This document shows positions 10,740-22,484 of a DNA stretch of 64,000 nt, in pieces. How positions within the stretch are numbered: position 1 is the stretch's first letter; the number at the start of each line of letters is the position of its first letter. The notes beneath the pieces were generated by a model. It did no database searches and was not told the origin of the DNA. It saw only the letters and a program-made list of their open reading frames with translations. The stretch is taken from positions 62,001 to 126,000 of the forward strand of contig JAPDOI010001578.1 in assembly GCA_029168955.1 (NCBI GenBank). Reading direction: 5' to 3'. The DNA comes from Aplectana chamaeleonis. Lineage: Eukaryota > Nematoda > Chromadorea > Rhabditida > Cosmocercidae. The position numbers were made by a program, and so were the translations under genes.

Positions 10740-12165
10740 ACCCCGAAAACCCTAGGGAATTTCTCTAATGCGTGTCATGTACAAGGTTGCGGAACGTACA
10801 GTTCTCGTGCGACTCATCAAACATTGTCAGGAAACAACCACAGAGGAGCAAGCCGGTTTTCGACCTGGAAGATCGACCGTCGATTTAGTGTTCTTCGTGA
10901 GAAGAGTGATCGAATCGTGGCAGCGGTATTCGAAGCCATTACAGCTTGCTTTTTTAGACTTTGAAGCCGCATTCGACTCTCCTAATCGTGTTCGATTGCT
11001 CAACGCTCTGCGAGCCGATGGAGTCCCGGAAAAGTATGATCGACTAATCGAGGAGATGAACAAAAGAACAACAATAGCAGTTCGTACACCTGTCGGATTT
11101 ACGTTAGCTTTCGAGGGAAAACAAGAGTAAGGCAAGGAGTTGTAGCAGGACCTTTTCTATTCAACTTCGCCGTTGATGACATCATGCGTAGAGTTGCAGA
11201 ACAGTTTCCTGCGGACGTGATACTAACACCACCAGGACGCTCCCTTGTCGAGTTCGCTGAAAACAACGCGAAACTGCAAAGGATTGTGAATCTCGTCTCA
11301 AAGTATGCCGCAACCTATGGACTTCGTCTTCGTTCCGACAAATGCAAGCAGATGAGGACCTCTCAGAGGCCTTCAACGGGAGTTTGTGTGGACGGACAAC
11401 GCATCGAACTGGTGGACGATTTCTGTTATTTGGGCTGTTTGCTGAAGAACGGTGGTAGTTATGCAGCGGATATTCGACAACGATGTGCGAGAAGCTACAT
11501 CTGCAATCAATTCTCTTACTAAGTGTTTGTGGTCGAAGGAAGTTAGGTTGCGCCTCTACTGATCCGCTTTTCGCCCTATCATGATGTACGGATCGGAAAC
11601 GTGGGCAGCACCGAAGACGCAGAAGGAAAGGTTGAATTCCACGGAAAGGAAGCTGTTGAGACGTTTGCTTAGATATTTCTGGCCACGGATGCGCCACAAC
11701 GAAGATCTCTACAACGAAATCGACGCCTTACATCAACGCTTGACACGAGGGAGGTGCCAACATCCCCCAACGCCATCTCAAGCGGCAACGGAAGGTCGTT
11801 TTCGTTTTTTCAGGCGTATTTTAAGAAGACCGCCAGATCGACTTGTTCAACACGCTCTAAGGATGCTTCCATGTCCTGTCTGGAAACGGCAGCCTGGACG
11901 TAGGCGAAAGTTTTGGACAGATGTGGTGAAGAGGGATTTGAAATCACTCGGCGTTGAAAGGCGATTCAGGCGCGATGTTTACCTTCGCAAGACGTCGAAT
12001 ACCGACTAATGGATGGAATTTGTTCAAATTGTGACTGAGGACCGTGACAAGTGGGCACCTGACAAGCGCTGACTACTAGGACGGCACACCTCGGTAAAGA
12101 TGCGGAATGACCACGTCAGGCGAAAGCCAACCGATTAAGTCAAGTAAGTAAGTCAAAACGGCTGC
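10740..12165 (+). mobile_element. RTE-type non-LTR retrotransposon, 5'-truncated
   Basis: Frames at 10768-11130, 11184-11522 and 11581-12009 together make the second half of an RTE reverse transcriptase: EEQAGFRPGRSTVD, AFLDFEAAFDS (first catalytic Asp), VRQGVVAGP, then YLGCLL, MMYGSETWAAP and a basic C-terminus (RRPPDRLVQHALR). The segment that should hold YADD is missing: the frame goes from LTPPGRSL directly to VEFAENNAKLQ. The copy is therefore dead. The 3' end has AAGT units (12145-12160), the short tandem tail typical of RTE. The endonuclease domain is absent. Confidence 0.8.
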
Positions 12166-12229
12166 CGTGTTGTCGCACGTCCGTGGCATAGCAGTGTCAT
12201 GGAATCAACAGCACCCTAAAGCAAACCAA

Positions 12230-12615
12230 CTTCAATTCTTCCACCATCCGGGATTCGTGCCCGAATAGCGGTGCTGTGCCCCTTCCAAGCCCATCCTTGG
12301 GTGTAGCAGCCCAGGGTCAATGATAACGAAAGAAACCCTACCCAGACGCCCCCGCGCTACTTTGGCGGGTCTACGGTGTAGCCATTTCCGCATCTTAAAT
12401 CTACGCACACAGGATCGATGATTCGGTCCCGGATGAATTTCCTGACTGCTAACGTATTGTTGTTCTCGGAGCCAAACTCCGGTCCGCAATTGCGGATAAC
12501 AGCTGATGAATTACCGACACCATAGCAATCGTGCTCAAATCCCTTATTTTCAGGCCCAGCAAGACCAACTTCTCTATCTGTTCTTAATATGTGGAACAAG
12601 TACGAGAAGCTCTCC
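12230..12615 (+). mobile_element. jockey/CR1-type 3' fragment, copy E
   Basis: Plus-strand remnant matching the 3' end of copy D. ACACAGGATCGATGATTCGG (12408) parallels 49728, and GCAAGACCAACTTCTC (12560) parallels 49813. About 85 bases between these blocks (12466-12550) differ and include the CCGGTCCGCAATTGCGG motif of the foldback family at 44258, so a further insertion is likely. Confidence 0.45.
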
Positions 12616-12619
12616 AGTG

Positions 12620-14790
12620 GCTGAGAAAAAGAACTCCTCCACAAAGAGGGCTTTTGCAAAGGGACGGCACGGACGGTAGGTCTATAGACGTAGATCGGAG
12701 AGGGATGACGCCAAAGGTTAATGAAAATTCCATCTCAATTACCTGCGTTCCCGTGATAATACATCCGAGTTTACGCAGCCGCGACCACAGGATCCGTAGT
12801 GGACCGTACAGCCTCCCTTCATTTCCTAATTGACCTTTTGTCGCAGAGAACAACACATCCTGTACAAAAAAATACACAATTTAAAAACGAACTTGGTAGG
12901 CAGGAAAAAATAGAGACTATAGAAAAACCTCAGCAATACGCAGTGCTGCATCATTTTCGCCGCTGGTCTTCCTGCCTTTAGTTGACTGCAAATTAAATAA
13001 AATTTTCATGAACACATCAGGAGGATATTCTATCCTACCAAGCAATAATAGAAATCTACCTGCCTGGTAGAGGATCGTGAAGTAGAGCGAGGAACCTCTC
13101 CGTCAGATCCAGCTGAAAGGGAAGTGTGCTTGAACCCGACATGTGAAATGATGAAAAATCTCGAACTGTTTAATTCTGCACAACTCTTTTTCGATTTTTC
13201 CTGTAACTTCAGAAAAACGATTCGTTCTAATAAGAAGAGGTATACCCCTCTTATGGTCCTTTACATTCAGCTTGAAAATGTTGTGCGGCCCCCAGGTGGG
13301 CCACGAATGCAACCTGCCTTTCATAAGAAGTAGGACACTAGAAGCCTCAAAAGCGGATGAAAATGCACATTCTTGATCCCAGGAGAGGCGAGCTCGACTG
13401 GAGCTGTGCTGGCCGTGGAATGAGGATTACGCCTATACAACCCCCCCCCCCTCCCAATACCACTAATCGCCATGCTTGTTAAGCTCAACCTCCACTTCCA
13501 GGGAAGTGTTTATGACGGCAAACGCATCTGCAAAAACGACTTGCATTGTTAGTATCTCTTGAGCGTCCATAGTTAAACTGCGCAGTATTCCGCCCCGAGC
13601 TGCAGGTTCCAAGAAGTTACGAGTTTGAGTTGGTCGTTTATTGTGCTTTTTGTACCTTCTAAAACGCGCATTACTCTTTGGAAAATCTATAAACGGACCT
13701 CATAATTGTGTTCAGCGCCCAAAACTGAGCAAAGTTTGGGTGAAGGCACATTTTCAAGCTTTGCACAGACTGATAGTGTTTTGAACTTTTCGTTTTGGTG
13801 TTAATTTATGCAAATTAGATGGCTCTAAAGCGTTTGAAAAATGTTCCAGATTTGAATTAAAATCTTCCCAGATTGGTATTTGAGGGCGCTGATCACAGAT
13901 CTGGGATTTATCTGCTGACTTTCGACAATTTTCGTCTAAATTCTTCCAAAGCCTACAATCGGCGGAAAGTTTGAGGACAAAACGCGACTCTTGACGATCT
14001 CCCGAACGCTACGATAAGAATGGCTCAAACTGTTTCTCTATGGTTCGTTTGGAGTGCTGAACACGGATCTGACGTCCGTTTATTGATTTTTGCAGATTAC
14101 GGTACATTACGGTGAGTATACAGTAGCTCGGTCAGAAACCTAAAACTTACTCAAAATTTGTATACAGGGGTTATTCGGGGTGGAGAATACGAATTTAACG
14201 TCCGTTTGTAGATAAATAGAATACTAGGGTAGGTTTTGTCCCCTAAATGACATGGTACGTACCGTAACCTACAGTAAACCTAAGAATTTCGACAAACGGA
14301 CTCCAGATTCGTGTACATCACCCTCGATTACCGCTACATACAAGTTTAGAGCGAGATCTAAAAAAAAAATTCGAAGCACCCAAAAAAAATGCCTGGGGTC
14401 GGACTCATCATTGATGAAACCGCTGTTTTAGGGTGTTTTACGCAAAACTCTGTACTCCTCAATTATTTATGTCACTCTCTCGCCACTGCGGTGACTATTA
14501 AACTATGATTTTGTTGTTGACGAATCCGGCCTCTGATGGGTACGCCTTTTCACGGCTTGAAAAACGTCTATAACTTCTTGGAACCTGCAGCTCGGGGCGG
14601 GATACTGCGCAGTTTTACTATTGAGGCCCAAGAGATACTATACTCTGTGAAATGTCGTAATTATCACGACTCATGGCGCGAGCGATTCTGCTCTCTCCAC
14701 CCCTCATGCGCTCTCTCACTGTCTCTAACCGCCGCTCAGCACCAGCACGCGTAGAAACTATGAGAATTTCGCGTTTTATAGCATTTAACA
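12620..14790. other. no gene; dispersed repeat remnants
   Basis: Nothing coding was found at 12620-13430. A poly-C run lies at 13441-13452. From about 13560 to 14790 the sequence belongs to a diverged dispersed family marked by blocks such as ACGACTAGTATGGCTAGTATC, TTACGGTACATTACGG and TTCAGCGCCC. Relatives occur at 27590-28100, 30340-30560, 31490-32830 and 40010-40440 in both orientations. Confidence 0.5.
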
Positions 14791-14897
14791 GCACTAGTCG
14801 TTTTCGCAGATGCGTTCACCACTGAAAGCGCTACCCTTGTTAGCATTATTAGAAAAGGGAACCAGAAAGCAATCACAGATCAAAAGAACTAACGTAC

Positions 14898-14981
14898 TTG
14901 AAAGCGGCAAATCCAGCTGAATCTCGTTCTCAATCTCTAGCGCAACATCCTCGTCATCATTCTCGGGCCTACTCATTCTTG
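14898..14981 (-). CDS. candidate acidic exon
   Basis: An 84-base minus-strand exon candidate with acceptor (GATTCAG) and donor (CAA|GTACGT). Its frame reads RMSRPENDDEDVALEIENEI and is very acidic. A possible preceding exon lies at 15170-15436 after a T9-CAG acceptor (FHKFDDVDPYEVYMEYLF). The two cannot be joined without a frame change. Downstream the sequence enters the dispersed repeat family, so any gene here is probably broken. Function unknown. Confidence 0.27.
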
Positions 14982-15644
14982 CTGAATCATATTATTAGAG
15001 CAGCTATGGAGCACAATGTACATACTAGAACCACATTATAAGATGTATTATGGATGAATACCAAACCATCAAGAGGTAAAATGCATCAGTAACCATTATG
15101 CAAATTTTCATTATGCCCTCCACCATTATCAATGTATACAATGTGCAAGTCCGAATACAGATCATCGGGTCACAGTTCCGTTTTTCTTCGCTCATTAGAA
15201 GGCGGCTCGAAAAGATATTCCATGTAGACTTCGTACGGGTCGACATCGTCAAACTTATGAAAAGAGATCGGAGCCAGCCGTCTGAATCGATCCACTGACA
15301 CACAAAGCTGCGACAAATAGTTTTTTCTCCGATAATGCAACATACCGAATGTACGCCTCTGAATAATCGATGTTGCGAGCCTGATGAAAGGCGGCATTAT
15401 GGATGACAGCTATATCAAGCCTCTGAGCGCATAGGCCTGAAAAAAAAAACTAGAGCTACCGCACCGTGGCTGACAAGTCCCTTCGATTCCCAAAACCCGT
15501 TCCGTCTGCCGTAGAGGATTCTAACGCTTTCACTATTTCTTCTATAGCACAACCGTCAAGTTCTGGAGAAAGAAACGTGCTCCGACCCCCTCCCCACTGA
15601 ATCCTGTAATTTTTCAGCCCCATCCCCTTAAGAGGGGATGCATT

Positions 15645-16290
15645 GTGAGCAATTTTCTACTTTACACGGACACGCGTCGCGGCTAAGTCGCTCAACCTCC
15701 ACGGGGTCAACACCGGAAAGGCAGGACCTCCAGATGCTACGCGGGGCCAATGTACCGCAAACTCGAGTAATTGAAACGGCTGCACTTTGGTCATTTGAAG
15801 CATGCCTGAAAAATGCTTCACATACTTCCCTTTTATCTGAAGCGCGAAAACGATAACCAGATCATAAGTAGCGGCCACAGCCACGGCGACTATCGGCGCG
15901 TTGGATAGCGGTGACTAATGTTGGGCGTATCAACCTGTTGTCGACGCCCAAGTCTGCCTGAGAGAAGGTTGATCCGCCCACCATGAGTCACGCTGGCCAA
16001 CGCGCCGATATTAGCCGGGGCCGCGACCGCTAGTTATGATCTGGTCGATGTCGAGCTGCTGCACAGCTAGCGTTTTCGCGCTCTAGATAAAAGGGAAGTA
16101 TACGAGGTATTTTTCAGGCATGCCTCAAATGACAAGAATGCAACCGATTCAATTGCCCAATTTGGCGGTGCACTGGTCCCGCCCAGCATCTGGAGACCCT
16201 GCCCATCCGGTGGTGGTCCCAGTGAAGGCTGGTGGACCCAGAGGCGAAGCAAGTCAGTGTGAAGTAGTTCCTAAGCTAGATGAAACAGTC
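15645..16290. mobile_element. large foldback element, ~650 bp
   Basis: The left arm (from ~15650) and right arm (to ~16285) are diverged reverse complements about a centre near 15965. Translating the left arm on plus and the right arm on minus gives nearly the same peptide: both contain SFEACLKN and TSLLS.ARKR. No transposase, and termini are not defined. Confidence 0.6.
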
Positions 16291-16319
16291 CTGAAGGATG
16301 TTAACTGCTGCTAAATAGG

Positions 16320-17120
16320 CCGCTTAACGCGAAACATCGGAATGTCAACAGCCCGACAATAGACGGACGTCGTTGGGCAACGGGCACGTCTCAGGCTGGC
16401 AATGCGCGCGATTTGAGTTGTAAACAGGGAGCCGTTTATGAGATGACAACTTATCAACCTGTTGTCGAAGCCTCAGTTTACCTGGGTACGCTGTCTTTGA
16501 AACAGGGTTGAGCAGGGTTCCGACCCGGCGCAGCTGAGGGTCGTAAATTTTCGGAGAAGAGAAGGGGATTTTCATCCAAAACCACTAAGCAAGCTAAAAT
16601 TTCGGTGAAAAAGGAAATTTCTCCAAACCACTAGGAAAGCTAAAGTGAGGTAGTAAGTCATTCTTGTTGGAAAAGTATGCATTTTTGGTTTTAGGTTTGG
16701 CCAAATTTTTATTACAATTTTTGAATCGCCTTTTATCACAAGTTTGAAAAATTTCCAAAATTCTCACTTAAAAAGGCTCAAGCTGTAATTTGTCAACTCC
16801 AGAAAGACGGAACGTGATTTTTTTTCAATTTTTGAAATTTCCAGTCTACAGGGGGTCGTAGCTCCACCGAAAATTGGCGCAAACCGTCTGCTAAACCCTG
16901 CTTTCAAATCGTGTTTCAATACTTTTGGTGTTGATACAGTTTGCATGCTATATACGCTATGCCAGATAGGAGGACTTGTGTCAGTCTGAATAAAGCTGCA
17001 CCGCAGCTAATTATATTTAGTAAGGATTAGCCAAATCCTCCAAACTTCATGCTCACTGCCCATCATAAAGTTGCTGCAAACTAATACTCAATTGCTATTA
17101 TTATTCTTAAGTGATGCTAA
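16320..17120. other. no gene seen
   Basis: AT-rich sequence with runs such as TTTTTGAAAAATTTCC that recur at 34940-35100. A short echo of the preceding foldback (TATCAACCTGTTGTCG at 16450) is present. No exon with convincing splice sites. Confidence 0.4.
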
Positions 17121-17124
17121 ACAT

Positions 17125-17766
17125 TTAGAGGGTAACGTTTTCGGCGTTATTCAATCCTTCTGGGGATGCGCCAAGCATCTCGACTTCCACTGTAGATCTT
17201 AGGGACTTTGGAATATGTGTTGGGTCTATACAGTAAATTGCGGAGGTCAATTGATGTTCAAGTTGGAGTTCTTTATCCTCCCTAAACATGCTCTGGTACC
17301 AATTTACCGAAGGTATCGGAGGCATTTTCAATCCTCCGTTTCTCACAGTGAGTGAATACACTTACCGATAATCATGTCATCGGGTGAGTCGGTAGGCCGG
17401 ACACTCGCAACTAGTAAGTAGTGCTCGGCAGCAGCCGGGAAAGCGAAGACCATCCTGAAAAGTTTTGAAGTTAGACAGTCTGCTTATGCTCGGTCAAGCA
17501 GATCCCACGAACCAAAGCCTGGTGGTTTGTCGTGAACCAGGTTAACACTTGCTGGGAGGTTAGGGTACAAATCATAAAACCTCCTTTTAAGCACACAAAA
17601 AGCGGGATCGAACGTAGAGAAGTAGTTGGACAAACTTATTTCTAGCTTTTTCCTAGCAACTGTGAATACATATCAAAAGAACCCACCCTGATCCTCCCGT
17701 TGGATAATCATATCCCGTAGTGCCAGACCTTGAAAAACCGTAGCCATACCGTTCGCCAATTATAAT
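17125..17766 (-). CDS. last three exons of an unrecognised gene
   Basis: Exons 17766-17687, 17454-17366 and 17189-17125 (TAA stop) join in consistent phase. Splice sites are strong: GGTTTCAG acceptor and GTGGGT donor, ACTTTTCAG acceptor and GTAAGT donor, then ATCTACAG. The first exon is Gly/Tyr-rich (GERYGYGFSRSGTTGYDY). The second reads MVFAFPAAAEHYLLVASV followed by RPTDSPDDMI. The end is EVEMLGASPEGLNNAENV plus two residues. Only one frame is open in the middle exon. No family is recognised. Upstream lies a foldback arm (17830-18100), so earlier exons are either beyond it or lost. Confidence 0.5.
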
Positions 17767-17829
17767 CTGAAACCATAGCATATAACAACTCTAAAAAATT
17801 GAAATTCCCATCACTCAACGCGCTGCGCG

Positions 17830-18100
17830 TTTGCGCGATGCTGCATACTCCGTCCGCCATAGGATTCGCCCATAGCAAACGACAGGCGGCAAGCGTCAAG
17901 GCGTCGGAGCGTCATGCGCAAGCGCTGGAACGCGCGACGGCTGGTGCATGCAACGTGTACGAGGACGGCACGGGGTTAACAATGGTATTGATAATTTTAG
18001 TGACAGCCGCTACTGCCGCTATGCCTCCACCGTCAGCGACAGCCCGGCTGCAGTGGTCGCTGGGAGTCCGATCAATAACAAGTGTTGAGGATGCAAATGC
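17830..18100 (+). repeat. single arm of the 7.1-kb foldback family
   Basis: Shares GTGTACGAGGACGGC, TGACAGCCGCTAC and CGGCTGCAGTGG with the left arm at 7215-7320. No matching reverse arm follows, so this is either a solo arm or a truncated copy. Confidence 0.5.
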
Positions 18101-18179
18101 AAACCCCCAGCGTCAACTGGCGCTAGGAAGTTTGTTATGGATGAAGCCATACGCCCTCTACCTACTCAGACAATAAAAA

Positions 18180-19495
18180 CATCACTTTTAAAATAAAAGG
18201 CCGAAAACCAGCTACTTGTAACGTATATAAGCTTATGTAAGTTACTTGCGGCCTAGCCAAGATAAGTTACAGGTAACTCAAATGGACTAAGAAGGCATTT
18301 TCTACCGGAGTATACTTGCATTCCTGAGGTCAGCCTTAAAACTGGCGTTGCTGTCGGTTCAACTACCCAAGTTTGAGATACTGAACCCCGCATATGCAGA
18401 GAAGGCCCCAGAGAGCGCTCTTCGATTTGCGAGCGGACAAATTGCCTGCGCCGCGTCTCGTATGCGTGACGGAATGGCCACCCACGGTGAATAAATAAGT
18501 GTAAGGATTGCAAGTTTAACATAAATCTAACTTACATGTAATATAAATTCAAAATACATGCTGATATAAATGAAAGTTACTTGAGACATTCAAGTAACTC
18601 ACATTAATATTTCAAGTAACTCGTTTTCATTTTTTTGAGTAGGAAATGCTTTCTTAGCTGATATAAATTACTTGCTAATTCTCTTGGCCAAGAAACTTAC
18701 ATGCAACATATAGGAGGCGGGCTCTGGCGTCGATATGGTACATGTAACTTAACTGGCCTGAGATAGGTCACAAGTAACGTAAATAGGCTTAGATATGTTA
18801 CAAATAACTTGTTTTCGGCATTTTATGTTGCAAGTAATTTGTTTTCGTTTTTCTGAGTGGGAATGCTTTCTAAGCCAATTTAAATTACTTGCGAATTTTC
18901 TTGGCCAAGTAAATTACATGTAACGCATCGGAGGCGCCCTAGCCTCGATATGATACATGCAACTCAAAGGGCCTGAGATAGGTTGCCAGAAACTTACATA
19001 GGCTTAGATATGCTAAAAGTAACTTGTTTTCGACTTTTTATGTAACAAGTAACTTGTTTTCATTTTTTTGAGAAGGAAATGCTTCCTTAGCCGAAATAAA
19101 TTACTTGCCAATTCTCTTGGCCAAGAAACTTACATGCAACATATTGGAGGCGCTCTAGCGTCGATATGGTACATGTAAACTAAATGACCTGAGATAGCTT
19201 GCAAGGAACTTACATATGTAACAAGTAACTTGTTTCCGACCTTTCATGTAACAAGTAACTTGTTTTAATTTTTCTGAGTAAAAATTCTTTCTTGGCCGAT
19301 CTGAATAACTTGCCAATGCTCTTGGCCAAGTAGGTTACATGCAACATATCGGAAGCGCTCTAGCTTCCGTATGGTACATGTAACTTAAATGACCTGTGGT
19401 AGGTTGCCAGTAACTTACATAGGCTTAGATATGTTATCAATAACTTGTTTTCGGCCTTTTATGTTACAAGTAACTTGTTCTCATTTCTTTGAGTA
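18180..19495. repeat. tandem array, ~206-218-bp unit
   Basis: The landmark GTTTTCATTTTTTTGAG recurs at 18623, 18841, 19056, 19262 and 19477, giving spacings of 218, 215, 206 and 215 bases. Each unit contains TTCTTGGCCAAG, ACATGCAACATA, a GTCGATATGGTACATGTAAC block and several CAAGTAACTTG near-palindromes. Units are diverged. No reading frame. Satellite-like. Confidence 0.85.
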
Positions 19496-19678
19496 ACTGT
19501 CTCCAAGCTCCGCTTCGCACCCACACGCGAGAGATAAATGGGAATCGCGTTCTTTTACAGTGTGTGCTAGCATCCTGAAAATGCCAAAAACACACTTCAC
19601 TGCATTGGTTTACGGAGCGCGAAAGGACATCGCGTCTCTAATGAAGCATCGAGGCACTTGCGGTTCATCGCTACGATG

Positions 19679-19683
<5 letters not shown>

Positions 19684-19728
<45 letters not shown>

Positions 19729-19747
19729 GTATATATATATATATATT

Positions 19748-19819
<72 letters not shown>
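19684..19819. repeat. AT dinucleotide microsatellite
   Basis: An almost pure AT/TA repeat of about 136 bases with a few interruptions (TTTATATATG, TTTACATA). Its length in the assembly may be unreliable. Confidence 0.97.
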
Positions 19820-19820
<1 letters not shown>

Positions 19821-20556
19821 CTTGACTTTTAGAATTCTATCAACAGACTAAAGAAAGAAATGGGAAAAAAACAAAAAAAAACAAAACCAAGCCAACCTTC
19901 TCACCTGCTTTCATAGCACGAAGACGAAAGAAGGCGATGGAATACTAATCAATGTGTCATCGTCAGGATATCAATAGCCACTTAAATGGCGGAGAATTCA
20001 AATCAGCGTCAATCAAATCAACAAAATGTTTTAGAATGACGAAGGTTTTAGCACAATGACCTGAAACCGTCCAATATCCCTCAGGAATCCGAAAAAAAAG
20101 GATCGAAGGCACGAGCACACCTACCCTTATCCGTATTAGGAACACCAGAATCGATAGTAGGGATCACGCGATTCACCATATCACTGAAGAATGAAATGTG
20201 CGGTAGGAAACCAGCCCACTGTCCTTTTGATGATTGGTACTGGAAACCAAGGGTCTCATCTACAAAAACCGATTGTTTAGAAAATTCAACCGCTTAGAGG
20301 AAATTGTATTAAAGGCAGAATGCACGTGCTCAGAGAAAATAAAATTATTATTTTTTCACAGTGCACGATTTTGAAAATTCTGATAACGCCAGTCGATTCC
20401 CCATAGTTGATTAACACCTGAAAATTTTTTAGCAGAAGAATTCGTTTACATTATGAGGATCTTGGAGAAATGTTCAAAAATGCCCAGAATTTAGAATTTT
20501 ATAACAATTTTTGAAAAAGTTTTTCAGAAAACTCTAGAAGCGAGCACCTGAGTTGT

Positions 20557-22258
20557 TTGGGGTGCTCTGGCGATATAAAATCAACATTGTCCCAGTTGTT
20601 ATCCTCGTTTCATGACTGGTGTTCGGCACTTAACGAAAAATCTGCCAGACTGGATGTAGTCTATATAGATTATGCAAAAGCTTTTGACACTGTATGTCAT
20701 CACAAATTGTTAATTAAATTCCAGAAAGTTAAGTGGTGTTTTCGCTGGATATCTGGAACTGGCTAAAGTCTTTTTTAATATCTCGAAACATTTTGAGTAA
20801 AAACTGGCAATTTCTGTTCTCGTCCATACCCGATCACCAGTGGTGTTCCTCAGGAGTAGTATTCTGGGTCCATTGTTGTTTCTTATCTGACATAAACGAC
20901 GCTCCGGATAGTCTATCAAGTTCTTGTAAGCTCTATGCGGACGACCTCAAGATCTATCGGCCTCTTAATGAGCCTGCAGTTGACTTTTATGAGAGCTTCA
21001 ATGTGACCTCGATCCACTAGCCGAGTGGTCGAAGTGTGGCAGCTACAATTATCAGAATGAAAAATGCAGCTTGCTGCATATTAACCTTCGTCATGAATGC
21101 CCCTACGTTTAAACGGCGTGAAGCTTCCTGTGCACGAGGTTATCAGGGACCTAGGTGATTCTCATTAATTCTGAATCTTAGCTGGAATTCCCATTGCAGA
21201 GAAATCTCCAAAAAAGAGCTACCTTTGGTGGCTAACTGTATTTTGAGATCCCTTGAAACATCCCTGTCTTGTTCACTACAAGAAAGCATTCACTGTTTAT
21301 ACTGCCGACCCCTACTGGAGTACTGTACTCAGGTTTGGTCACCTTCCGAAGTGGAAGATGATGAGATCATTGAAAATGTGCAAAACCGATACTCTAGACG
21401 TGTGTTCACCAAAGTATTCCCAAACAGAGAAGTTCCAGATTACATGCAGCTCGTTTTGGATATGCTAGGAGTTAAATACCCTACAGATATCGCAGAGCTG
21501 AATTTGATTTGCATCTGTGCTATAAGATCGTGCATGGTTTTTGCATGACATTCCTTTGACAGCCTTTTCGTGTTTACTCGCCACCATGTCCCGTTCTCGC
21601 AAACATGGATTCCAACTTGAACGGAAAATCACCTCTAAAGGCAGCATATTGAATTCCCTTTGCGTTCAGGGTTGTCAGAACTTGGAACAATTTGCCTGCA
21701 GAAAGTCGCTGAATCCAGAAACTTTTCGATCTTTCGAAGTAGACTATCCAAGTACGATCTCAGGTCATTACAAGGAACGAGTGAGCGTCCACTCTGATTA
21801 AGAAGGGTATTCCTAATAATCTAGTGAGACAGGGTTTTCCAGCTTGTTGTGATTTTCTTTGTCCCAGAAGCGGTGGCCTCAAGTATCTTGAGACAAGATG
21901 TCATTTGAATGGTAAAAATTCACTCTGCAAAAAATCATATTTCTGTCCCCTCTTCTCACTTCTGCCAATATTATGCATCTTTTGATTACTTTAACAACGA
22001 ATCTCATTCACATACGTGTATAGCCTTCATTTCCCCTGTTACTTGCACTTTTCTATATCACTGTCATAGAAGTGGTGCGGTTTTTAGAGTGATATTATCA
22101 TTTTCGTGGTTGAATTTCTCGAAAAAGAACCGCTTCGCACCCACGATTGGGACAATACGACTGCGAAGTAGCATGGAATTGAAGGGTATGTATGTTTTTA
22201 TTTTCACAATAAAGTCGTTGAATGAATGAATGAATGAATGAATGAATGAATGAATGAA
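20557..22258 (+). mobile_element. CR1-like non-LTR retrotransposon, 5'-truncated
   Basis: Plus-strand reverse transcriptase remnants in order: DVVYIDYAKAFDTV (first catalytic Asp), CKLYADDLKIY (intact YADD) at about 20925, then CRPLLEYCTQVWSP and VQNRYSRRVFTK at 21300-21450, and a C-terminal region to about 21800. Several frameshifts separate them. The element ends in a TGAA tandem tail (22219-22258) after an AATAAAG signal, as expected for CR1-clade elements, which end in short repeats rather than poly-A. The 5' half is absent. Confidence 0.75.
22219..22258 (+). repeat. TGAA tetranucleotide tail
   Basis: Ten or so TGAA units mark the 3' terminus of the CR1-like element. Confidence 0.9.
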
Positions 22259-22484
22259 AATATAGAAACGGCAATTTTTTTGTGCACCAATCTATCTCGA
22301 TTCTTACGTGGACAGCCTCATATCATGCTGGAACTAAACTCCCAGTGCTGAAAGCTCTGGAAACTGACAGCTTTCTGATGACAGGAAACTTTTTGCTACA
22401 ACTGCATACATCTAGTGTCCTCTCTTCACGCCGCTTCGCAGGCGCTCGCACAAGTATCGCACTGCTGTTTGGCGTAATCGTTCA

